The position numbers and the translations under genes are program-made. Shown here piece after piece: positions 31,199-39,022 of a DNA stretch of 39,022 nucleotides; position 1 is the first letter of the stretch, and every line of letters begins with the position of its first letter. Source of the stretch: Prochlorococcus sp. AG-463-P14 (lineage in GTDB: Bacteria; Cyanobacteriota; Cyanobacteriia; PCC-6307; Cyanobiaceae); the NCBI GenBank assembly GCA_003209275.1, contig QCRX01000005.1, positions 1-39,022 on the forward strand. The letters run 5' to 3'. The notes under the pieces were generated by a model. That model did no database searches and was not told the origin of the DNA. It saw nothing but the letters and a program-made list of their open reading frames with translations.

Positions 31199-31318
31199 AA
31201 GGACTGAGGAAATGAAGCGCCATGCGCTACTTACTCCTAATTCTTTTCTTGGCTCAGGTACCTTCAGCCTTAACGCAAATCACCATTAGATTGAATGTGA
31301 TTTAAAACACCTTTGAAT

Positions 31319-31474
31319 GTGACAGATGGAATTTGGTCTAAGCAGTCTAGGTCAAACCTGATCAGTTCTAGATTCGCTAGACAACCATTTTTCGTTGCTA
31401 CAAGCAAGACTCGACAGGCTGTGTTTATCGCTGCAATAATTGGAGTATTGGCAGGTTATGCAAACGCAAGCTGA
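31319..31474 (+). CDS. Putative 51-aa microprotein with one TM-like segment (GTG start)
   Basis: VTDGIWSKQSRSNLISSRFARQPFFVATSKTRQAVFIAAIIGVLAGYANAS*. Confidence 0.4.
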   Translation: MTDGIWSKQSRSNLISSRFARQPFFVATSKTRQAVFIAAIIGVLAGYANAS

Positions 31475-31495
31475 ACGTGATTTTTCAAGGGCTCC

Positions 31496-31633
31496 GTGTT
31501 CGAAGTGATCCGATTCTTTTTCTTGGTTGAAGCGTTTGACTGGCAAAGCTTTCCTGGTCTGACTCTTATGCATTGGCCAATTCCGATAGGAGCAGGTGGA
31601 CCCATCCAGTCTTCAGCCTTGAATATTGAATAA
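31496..31633 (+). CDS. Putative 45-aa microprotein (GTG start)
   Basis: VFEVIRFFFLVEAFDWQSFPGLTLMHWPIPIGAGGPIQSSALNIE*; same frame as the preceding ORF. Confidence 0.3.
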   Translation: MFEVIRFFFLVEAFDWQSFPGLTLMHWPIPIGAGGPIQSSALNIE

Positions 31634-32000
31634 GGAGAAGCAGGTGAAGTCATGGACTTGTAAGTAGTACATCTATACTACTATCGAACGTCAGGCTGTC
31701 AACTTATGGAAGCCACTACCTAATTGGACAAAAATTTGTCTGATTGATCTGAGTTTTAGCTCAACGAGTAAGTAATCGTTGTTATTATCGGCGTTTAGTG
31801 CTCCTATTCAGTTCTATATAAAATCACTAGCAGTCTTATAACTCCATTTCGTCCAGTAATAGCAAGAAGAATGATTTAGATGCCAATTAAATGAACTATA
31901 TTTGAGTAATTTTCGACTTAAAATAATTCCAATCTTATGCATAACTCACTTCTTAGAGATTGATACTCCTATATTTCTATATCCGATACAAAAATAGTAA

Positions 32001-32609
32001 CTAAGTTTTAGTTCGAAGGCTTAAGCCAATTAGAGAAGCATGCCACCAAAAAGCAACCCAGCAGGCAATTCCTATGAACTTGAAACCCTCCTCAAACAAT
32101 TGCACTTCGTTGTATCCAAAAGGCAAAAAGAACTGCACTTTATCGGTAAGAATTGAAAGTCCCAAAAGAGATATTGCCGTCAAGAAAAAACCAATATCAA
32201 TGCTAAGAATTAAATTTCGAAATCGGATTAGGATAATTATCGCGAAGATTGAATAACTGATGTATAGAAAGTCAGGGCCTATATAGCGATCATGGAGTAA
32301 AAAAAAGTCATCCAAGCAAAGAAAGGAGGACAGCAATCCACCAAGCAATAGAAATTGCCTAAAGTGCTGAGTCCTGACTAATCCTGATAAAGATGCGAAT
32401 AAGCTAATTGCTGCTGCTGTTGTCCAAAGCAGAATTCCTATATTTGAAATCATTCCTACCCCAATTGGGTAATCACAGCTTTGCAAAAGATCACGTAATA
32501 CCAAAACTTGCTGAATACCTGCAAGTTTTGATAAGCCGATGATAGTTGAATAAACTATTAGGGATGGAATGAATACAATTTTTCCAAGTCGAAGGAGCGT
32601 TTTCTGCAT
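32001..32609 (-). CDS. Hypothetical multi-pass membrane protein
   Basis: 202-aa ORF with several hydrophobic segments. Confidence 0.75.
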   Translation of the reverse strand: MQKTLLRLGKIVFIPSLIVYSTIIGLSKLAGIQQVLVLRDLLQSCDYPIGVGMISNIGILLWTTAAAISLFASLSGLVRTQHFRQFLLLGGLLSSFLCLDDFFLLHDRYIGPDFLYISYSIFAIIILIRFRNLILSIDIGFFLTAISLLGLSILTDKVQFFLPFGYNEVQLFEEGFKFIGIACWVAFWWHASLIGLSLRTKT

Positions 32610-32716
32610 ACTCAGTCTCAGGGTAAGATTTCATTTGGAACCTTATTCTTATTCTTTTCTTAGCTAAGTAAATGATTAGCAAGATAATTATACAAACAAC
32701 TAATTTTAGAGAATTT

Positions 32717-34285
32717 TTATAAAAGCTTTGCCCAGTAAAGAAAATACTTTTCAGAATCATGAAAAGATTTCTCAAAACTTCTTTCACTACGGATTTGCAA
32801 ATTACCCTCAATGATTAACTGTCCTGATTTCAATTCCTCAAGAAGAGAATTTTTACTAATAATGACCAAAGCCTCATTTATAGAGCTGTTATTTGATAAA
32901 AATAACTTTAACTCTTTAAGTATATCTTTATTTGAAATTGAAGATCTATTTTTCCATTGAACATAACTACCATAACCCTTTAATTCAGGATAATAGAAAT
33001 CTTTATCCAAATACCCTGAAATTGTAGAGGTCTCAACATCTCTTGTAGCAAAAATCGGTAAATTCTGCCAATTATTTTTTTCTATATAGGTTGCTGCTGC
33101 TTTTGCACTTGAATATGGCAAGCGAAAATCTGTCAGAACCATATGCAAGCCATAAAACAAATGGATCGTCAAGAGAAAAGGTAATAATCTTTTCCACAAA
33201 TAATTCTTATTGTCTGATGCTGATTTAACAAGATTTATATCATAAGCATTTATTTCGTTTACTTTATCTGATTCTTTTAGCCATAGAGAGGAAATAAATA
33301 TCAAAAAATAAAATCCTTGGTATCGTAAGCCGTTCGCTCCAAAGAAAAGATAATTTATGACCAATAAAAAAGCCGTTCCAGCAATAAAGAAAACGAGTCC
33401 TTTCTTTGAATCTCTAATAGAAAGGGAAATATAAGAGAACAAACAAATGCTTACGCTAGAAGTTGCCAGCAAATCAATTAACCTATCATCGTTTGGAATA
33501 ATTAACAAATAACCTCCTAAGAATTGACCTATGACTTTCAAAAGATGTATTAAGCTTGTGTTATCTCCGTAGAAATCAAAAGGGTTCCTCGAAACAAATA
33601 GACTTACTGTCGCAAAAACTATTAGAGAAGTTGTTAGTACTATACTCATCAATAGATCTAAACGCCAAAATTTATTAGATAGATACTGTCTTCTTTGACT
33701 TGAACTAGAAAAAAATTCGAATAACAAAGTAATAGCACAAGCAAATGATAAAGACCATGCGAGAGCATGAGTATTGGCAAGCAGTCCGATGCATAAACTT
33801 GCAAGGATATATGTTTTCCTTCTGAATCGATAGGTTACACAGAAAATAAAAATCAATACCTCTGCAATCACATAATGTCTAGAAACAAAATAATATTCCC
33901 AGAAGGGAAAGTAACCAAAAGTAAATAGAACTTTTTGTAGTTTAGTGAAAGGACTGTATGCCCAAAATAAAACCACCGCAAAAGATCCAAGTGCCCAATG
34001 AAGTATTGACATACTTAATGGATTTGCTGTGGAATTCTTAACCATGTAAATAAGCATCGACCAAAGCACTGGATGACCTGATGGAGCATTATTTAACCAA
34101 AGTTCTTTTAATGAATTACTTCTCCATGCAACCATCCAACCTTGCATTTCATCTCGCCATAATGAGTGATTTAAAGCTCCAAAGAAACCTATTAAGATAA
34201 ATATTAATGGTATCAGAATTTCAATCAATCGATATTTTGAAATCTTGGTTGAGAATAAGTTTCTGAAATTCAATAAATCACTCAT
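32717..34285 (-). CDS. Multi-pass membrane protein, probable GT-C type glycosyltransferase
   Basis: First-loop GALNHSLWRDEMQGWMVAWRSNSL (acidic loop motif) followed by many TM segments. Confidence 0.75.
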   Translation of the reverse strand: MSDLLNFRNLFSTKISKYRLIEILIPLIFILIGFFGALNHSLWRDEMQGWMVAWRSNSLKELWLNNAPSGHPVLWSMLIYMVKNSTANPLSMSILHWALGSFAVVLFWAYSPFTKLQKVLFTFGYFPFWEYYFVSRHYVIAEVLIFIFCVTYRFRRKTYILASLCIGLLANTHALAWSLSFACAITLLFEFFSSSSQRRQYLSNKFWRLDLLMSIVLTTSLIVFATVSLFVSRNPFDFYGDNTSLIHLLKVIGQFLGGYLLIIPNDDRLIDLLATSSVSICLFSYISLSIRDSKKGLVFFIAGTAFLLVINYLFFGANGLRYQGFYFLIFISSLWLKESDKVNEINAYDINLVKSASDNKNYLWKRLLPFLLTIHLFYGLHMVLTDFRLPYSSAKAAATYIEKNNWQNLPIFATRDVETSTISGYLDKDFYYPELKGYGSYVQWKNRSSISNKDILKELKLFLSNNSSINEALVIISKNSLLEELKSGQLIIEGNLQIRSERSFEKSFHDSEKYFLYWAKLL

Positions 34286-34423
34286 TTGTTTGGCAAGTTA
34301 ATTAAGAGAGGGATTCTCTGATTAGTAGAAATCAACAAATTAACAATCAATCAAAATTTATCTACTAGACAATTTTAGGAAGTCTCCGTCAAAATAATAT
34401 AAACCTGTAGCAGTCAATATCTA

Positions 34424-36487
34424 ATGAGACGTAACGCATTCATTTGGTGGCTGGCAATCTTCTTGGTGTGGTTGATCAGCATTGCGCTTGATCAAGCTTG
34501 GCTCATAGCAGATAAGCGTTTGCCTGCATGGGATCAGGCAGATTATCTAAATAACGCACTTGATCACGGGCGTGCTCTAGGACTCTTTGACGGCAGCAAC
34601 TGGAGTGGATGGAAGGCCTTACTGGATCTCTCGCCAAAGATTCCACCCCTTTCATCACTAATCAGCGGGTCCGTGATGGCAATAGTTGGAGATGATCCAG
34701 ATTCCGCAAGTTTTGTATTGAGTCTTTGGCATGGATTGCTTTTATTTGTCGTTGCTTGTTGGTCAAGACAACTTGGGGGGAAGAACCTTGCTCTTATAGC
34801 AGTTGGTCTTGTAGCAATATCACCTGCTCTTGCTGGTTTAAGAGTCAACTTCACTTTGGATTTTCCTCTTACAGCCATTTCAACTCTTGCACTATGGCTT
34901 CTTTGGAATTGGCAACTTGAATATAAAAGTGGGGGGGGGAAATGGAACCAAGCTATTGGGGCTGCATTTGCGATAGGAGCTTCTTTGTTGATTAAACAAA
35001 GTGCTTTACTAACTCTTGCTCCTCCTGCTCTTTGGGAGACTTGCAAGACATTTAATAATCCCAAACGGCGAGTCCAAAGCTTTATTGGAATTGCTTTGTT
35101 GATTGGGCTTGTACTTCCTTGGCTTCACCATAACTGGATTACCACTTTAGGAGGAACTAACCGAGCTGTAATTGTATCCGGAATTGCAGAAGGAGACCCA
35201 GGTATTTTCAATGCTGAAAGTTATATATGGTATCCAAAATTATGGCCAAGTCAATTAGGCAAAATTCCAATGATTATAGGACTTATTGGGCTATTTTCGA
35301 TTGTATGGAAGCAGCAAAAGAATGTTTCACTTGGTTTTAAAGTACAAACTTGTCAAAAAGGTTGGCCTTGGCTCATTGGTTGTTCTTTAAGTGGTTGGTT
35401 ATTTATTTCTTTTAGTCCTAATAAAGACCCCCGTTACATAGCTCCATTATTACCTTTGCTTATTATTCTGCTCGCAAATGGCTGGCTTGAGATAGGAAAA
35501 ACTCTCCACAAAAAAAATTGGAAAGGAATTCCCGGTCTCGTCCTTTTAGTAGGGTTCCTCGTTAGTGGAGCAATTACAATTAAACAGCGAATAGAACGTA
35601 TTCAATTACAGTCTGGATCTCCTGCTATAGAAGTAATTTCAGCCTTAAGAGAAATTGTTGGGACCAAACCAACCACCCTGCATTTGACTGCTAGCAGTCC
35701 CGAATTCAATGAGCATTCACTAAGTTATTTGGGTCATAGAAATGGTGGTCATATATCTGCAAGAAGACTCGGCCGCCATCGAGGTAATGAAGAGTTAGCG
35801 TTAAAACAGTCTCGATGGTGGGTCTTGGTCACTGGGGATCAAGGCACATATAGAAGCTCAGCAAAAACACTTAGCCAGTTAGTTCGAAATGATGGCCGCT
35901 TTGAACGTATCCAAATATGGGCCTGGAATAATGATAGAGATGTTGAACTATGGCGCCTTAAATCCTCAGCTAAACAACCAGTTCCCTTTGATGAAAGATT
36001 CATAGCCTTAGCAAGTTCAATGCAAGAAGGGCCTGAAGGACTTGACAATATTTTTTCATCAATAGGTCCGTGGCATTTATTAGACCCACAATTTAGTTAC
36101 CAGAAGAGAGTATTTGATTGGGCTTTAAAAAGACTGGAAGTAAATTCTTCTGATAAGGACGCACTTTGGAGCCTTTCATTGATATCTATCTTGCAAAATC
36201 GACCTGCACAAGCTGAACTTAGGCTCGCAAAGCTTGAAAAAATATATGGACGAGGAAGTTGGGCATCTATTTATCGCAGTGCTGTTCTGTTGGCCGACTG
36301 GAAGAGTTGTGCTACTGCAAGAGTGGCTGATTCTGCTAATTCAAAAAATTCAACTGAGATTCAATTAACTTTATTAGAAGTCTTTAGAGATCTAGGTCGT
36401 ACTTTTTGTTTTGATTTCAGAGGTCCTATTGGATTAACTACAAACCTTCCTAAAGCAATTGAACAAATTTCGGAAAACCTTCAATAA
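34424..36487 (+). CDS. GT39-like (dolichyl-phosphate-mannose mannosyltransferase type) membrane glycosyltransferase
   Basis: N-terminal TM then RLPAWDQADYLNNALD loop; YIAPLLPLLIILLANGWLEIG. Confidence 0.8.
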   Translation: MRRNAFIWWLAIFLVWLISIALDQAWLIADKRLPAWDQADYLNNALDHGRALGLFDGSNWSGWKALLDLSPKIPPLSSLISGSVMAIVGDDPDSASFVLSLWHGLLLFVVACWSRQLGGKNLALIAVGLVAISPALAGLRVNFTLDFPLTAISTLALWLLWNWQLEYKSGGGKWNQAIGAAFAIGASLLIKQSALLTLAPPALWETCKTFNNPKRRVQSFIGIALLIGLVLPWLHHNWITTLGGTNRAVIVSGIAEGDPGIFNAESYIWYPKLWPSQLGKIPMIIGLIGLFSIVWKQQKNVSLGFKVQTCQKGWPWLIGCSLSGWLFISFSPNKDPRYIAPLLPLLIILLANGWLEIGKTLHKKNWKGIPGLVLLVGFLVSGAITIKQRIERIQLQSGSPAIEVISALREIVGTKPTTLHLTASSPEFNEHSLSYLGHRNGGHISARRLGRHRGNEELALKQSRWWVLVTGDQGTYRSSAKTLSQLVRNDGRFERIQIWAWNNDRDVELWRLKSSAKQPVPFDERFIALASSMQEGPEGLDNIFSSIGPWHLLDPQFSYQKRVFDWALKRLEVNSSDKDALWSLSLISILQNRPAQAELRLAKLEKIYGRGSWASIYRSAVLLADWKSCATARVADSANSKNSTEIQLTLLEVFRDLGRTFCFDFRGPIGLTTNLPKAIEQISENLQ

Positions 36488-36495
36488 ACTTTATC

Positions 36496-37215
36496 TTATA
36501 GAGAGTTTACATTTCTAGGCTTAAAGGCATGTTCAAAAGAATGAAGAAATAATCCTATTGCCATCAAAACCTCTATTGCTTCCTGATCATTCCTTATTCT
36601 TTCTCCAAGAGTAATCCAAGAAAGATCCCAATAAGAATAAAAAATAGCCACAAATAAAAAATAAAGACAATATTTTTTAGATGGGAAGGCCTCTATTCTG
36701 GACCAAAATTTCCATCCCAGCCAACCAAAAAATAGACCTGATGAAATAAATGAGAAATGTAGATAATTTTGGAATAAGGGGATATTATGCAAATTTGTTT
36801 CCCCTTGAGCATTCATTTGTCGTAAGGAATCAATCCCTACACCAGTAATGCGTTCTGCCCAACTGATTTCCTCTCCAGCGACATAGAAACAAAATAGAGC
36901 GAGAATCAACCAAAAGAACCATTGTATATTTATTCCATTTCTTCTACGGCGCCAAAGCACTATCAAACAAGACAAGAAGGCGCCTGCATAACCTAAAAAT
37001 TGTATCCATTCTGCGGGGGTATCCTCTCCCTTACTCCAAATCTGAAAAATATTTAGAGGTAAGAAGTAAACTATCCCATAAAGAATTAATAAATATAGAA
37101 TAGGTTTTATGTCTACCTTTGGCATTAAGTCTCCAAAAGGAGTTCTAATCACTCTTAAAATTTTTTCTGATTGGCCAGTATTTGAAGGTATAGACATTCT
37201 GAGCTCAGAAATCAA
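36496..37215 (-). CDS. Hypothetical membrane protein with EEISWAERITG motif
   Basis: 239 aa, multiple TM segments; FYVAGEEISWAERITGVGIDSLRQMNAQGETNLHNIPLFQN. Confidence 0.75.
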   Translation of the reverse strand: MISELRMSIPSNTGQSEKILRVIRTPFGDLMPKVDIKPILYLLILYGIVYFLPLNIFQIWSKGEDTPAEWIQFLGYAGAFLSCLIVLWRRRRNGINIQWFFWLILALFCFYVAGEEISWAERITGVGIDSLRQMNAQGETNLHNIPLFQNYLHFSFISSGLFFGWLGWKFWSRIEAFPSKKYCLYFLFVAIFYSYWDLSWITLGERIRNDQEAIEVLMAIGLFLHSFEHAFKPRNVNSL

Positions 37216-37306
37216 AGAGTGAATTTATACTAATTGATATCGTAAAAGTCTCTATCAACTTTTAAGTTATATATTGTTCACACATTGAAAAATCAACTAG
37301 TTATCA

Positions 37307-37477
37307 ATGAACTACACAATCATTAGGCACGATGGAGAAGCGGATAATGTCACAGGTGAAGTTTTTAATAACTACGATGATGCCTACGAATTACTTGAAA
37401 AAATTTATTCAGGACTATGTTGTTCTGATGCGGACTATGACGACCGTCCATATTACGAAATCATCGAACTGAAATAG
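37307..37477 (+). CDS. Putative 56-aa acidic protein
   Basis: Own translation MNYTIIRHDGEADNVTGEVFNNYDDAYELLEKIYSGLCCSDADYDDRPYYEIIELK*. Confidence 0.65.
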   Translation: MNYTIIRHDGEADNVTGEVFNNYDDAYELLEKIYSGLCCSDADYDDRPYYEIIELK

Positions 37478-37543
37478 TCAATGATCAAATCTCTAAAAAA
37501 AATATTTTCTTACTTTTTGGATAATTAATCTATTTACTGAATC

Positions 37544-37999
37544 CTAGTTTTGAATCTCTTTTAGAACTCTGATAGCTTCCTTTATATGTGCAGGCCCATT
37601 AAGTAAATCCTCAAAGACATGACGAATGATTCCTCTAGAGTCAATTACATAAGTCGCTCTGCCTTCAAGTATTCCCAAGAACTTAGGAACACCAAATTCT
37701 CTTCTCAATGAATTATTGATATCACATAACAATGGATATTGAAGTTTATTCTTATTGGAGAATTCAAAATGCTTATCTTCTCTCCCATTATTAACACCGC
37801 ATACATTTGCGCCAAGTATCTTAAACAAATCATATTTATCACGAAAACCACAAACCTCAATAGTACATCCAGGAGTATCATCTTTAGGGTAAAAGAATAA
37901 CACCAATGGACTCCCCTCAAATTCGCTATTAGATCTAAGCCTTCCTGTTTGATCAGATAATGAAAATTCAGGAATTAGGTCGCCAACTTTTAAAGACAT
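37544..37999 (-). CDS. bcp: Peroxiredoxin, Bcp/PrxQ type
   Basis: GDLIPEFSLSDQTGRLRSNSEFEGSPLVLFFYPKDDTPGCTIEVCGFRD. Confidence 0.93.
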   Translation of the reverse strand: MSLKVGDLIPEFSLSDQTGRLRSNSEFEGSPLVLFFYPKDDTPGCTIEVCGFRDKYDLFKILGANVCGVNNGREDKHFEFSNKNKLQYPLLCDINNSLRREFGVPKFLGILEGRATYVIDSRGIIRHVFEDLLNGPAHIKEAIRVLKEIQN

Positions 38000-38008
38000 A
38001 GAAGAAAC

Positions 38009-38434
38009 TTAAAAAAACTTTTGTTTGGATTTAATCTGATTTGTCATCAAACGGTAAGCCAACTCATCTACTCTTTTCTTATTTACTCCATTATCACCAA
38101 CTCCAACTCTTGATTCTGATCTGACTTGGATGATACCTTTTTCTGGAAGTGCCTTTATCAAAAGGTCATCTGTATATCCTCTCCACTTAGTTTTAGCTTC
38201 TGCATGAATATAGGATTCAGTCTGTTCAACGATTTTAGTTCTTGGGGTACTCTCAAGAGCCTCTATAACTTTATTAAATGTATTTTCTATATCACTTGAT
38301 TCCCAGTTTTCCTTAACACAATGTGTGATCACAACACATTCTGGGAGTTCTTTAACTTCAGTCTCAGAGAATGCAGGATAGATATTTCCTAAAATAAGCA
38401 GGAGAGTTAAAGAAATTCGTAAAAGCTTAAGCAT
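38009..38434 (-). CDS. DUF1499 family protein with signal peptide
   Basis: MLKLLRISLTLLLILGNIYPAFSETEVKELPECVVITHCVKENW...; internal Met preferred over 38449. Confidence 0.8.
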   Translation of the reverse strand: MLKLLRISLTLLLILGNIYPAFSETEVKELPECVVITHCVKENWESSDIENTFNKVIEALESTPRTKIVEQTESYIHAEAKTKWRGYTDDLLIKALPEKGIIQVRSESRVGVGDNGVNKKRVDELAYRLMTNQIKSKQKFF

Positions 38435-38500
38435 GAATGAATAAACCATAAAGACCCAGCTCTAAAAGTTCTCTGCTACCAGTGGGGATCTCATCTAACA

Positions 38501-38665
38501 CTACAAGACTTGCTTGAGCCATTTGAATCTTTCATTTCTATGTTCGATTAGAATAGTCAATATTATGCCTATCTGCGTATCGTAAGAACCGGCATACTCA
38601 AAAATGAATTTTCGCATAGCTTCATTGGTATCAAATCTTCTAGAAAACTGCCTAAGCTTTAGCAA
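38501..38665 (-). CDS. Putative 54-aa protein (TTG start; alternative ATG at 38617)
   Basis: LLKLRQFSRRFDTNEAMRKFIFEYAGSYDTQIGIILTILIEHRNERFKWLKQVL*. Confidence 0.5.
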   Translation of the reverse strand: MLKLRQFSRRFDTNEAMRKFIFEYAGSYDTQIGIILTILIEHRNERFKWLKQVL

Positions 38666-38727
38666 CTTATCTAATTAAATTACCAAACTACCTGAAAATA
38701 TTGATGCAATGATTCTTAAACATTGAA

Positions 38728-38820
38728 TTACGCCCTTTCTTCTTCATCTGGATCTATATCTCTGAAGCTTTCTTCTCTCTCTACAGAATAATCATCCACG
38801 TTATCATCTAAAGATGCCAT
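38728..38820 (-). CDS. Putative 30-aa acidic microprotein
   Basis: MASLDDNVDDYSVEREESFRDIDPDEEERA*; motif shared with 31067-31198. Confidence 0.6.
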   Translation of the reverse strand: MASLDDNVDDYSVEREESFRDIDPDEEERA

Positions 38821-38967
38821 TGATCATTATCTTTTTTGTAATTAAAAACAAGGTGTTGAGCAATTCTACTAAGATTAAGCTTCAAGCAAATAATCTATTT
38901 TGAGATTAGCCACTGTTAATAAAATGGCAACTCAAAGCAAGAAGTCTAAGAATCAATCCTTGAATTT

Positions 38968-39006
38968 AAAAGCACCCATCATTAATCTCTGGTGGGTGCT
39001 TTTTTC
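38968..39006 (+). terminator. Rho-independent terminator
   Basis: AAAAGCACCCA-tcattaatctctgg-TGGGTGCTTTTTT. Confidence 0.85.
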
Positions 39007-39022
39007 ACAATTTAAATCAAAG

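Noticed and set aside
31352-31653. Track ORFs 31352..31573(-) and 31456..31653(-)
   Set aside because: Low-complexity, no recognisable protein features, and they overlap more protein-like + strand small ORFs; not certain.
34564-35064. 166-aa minus ORF within the GT39-like gene
   Set aside because: Antisense to a better supported membrane protein; composition looks like a shadow frame.
38427-38522. 31-aa minus ORF MAQASLVVLDEIPTGSRELLELGLYGLFIHA
   Set aside because: Overlaps both the 54-aa ORF and the DUF1499 start; could be a coupled uORF but support is too thin.
1-39022. CRISPR arrays, tRNA/rRNA genes, transposases, phage or toxin-antitoxin/defence modules
   Set aside because: I looked for direct repeats, tRNA T-loop sequences and typical protein motifs and found none I could support by eye; tRNAscan-SE, CRISPR finder and DefenseFinder would be needed to exclude them.

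Overview
The window looks like a cyanobacterial chromosome segment, most likely a low-light Prochlorococcus. That is inferred from gene content, compactness and low GC; I ran no search. The 1-30.6 kb part is mostly core genes: cobQ with a 2Fe-2S ferredoxin, maf, psbD/psbC, ycf4, a cyclophilin, ilvH, petM, an NmrA/Ycf39-like reductase, a lumenal pentapeptide protein, an IF-1-like gene, NTRC (TrxR-Trx fusion), a superfamily-2 helicase, split pntA plus pntB, dxr, an SNF-family symporter, cysS, polA, an efflux adaptor and ychF. The 30.6-39 kb part is accessory-like: membrane proteins, GT-C type glycosyltransferases, a peroxiredoxin, a DUF1499 protein and many tiny ORFs below the cutoff of the supplied track. 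The strongest unexplained signals are: (1) a three-way-junction-like RNA structure (26-bp closing stem plus two internal hairpins) at 12259-12358, upstream of the IF-1-like gene and followed by two mutually exclusive hairpins before its ATG; (2) a run of overlapping microprotein ORFs at 30826-31198; (3) two acidic microproteins at 31067-31198(+) and 38728-38820(-) sharing an EES-[FL]-RD-x-DPD-x-E-[ED]-RA motif; (4) two 9-nt G:C homopolymers inside coding sequences.
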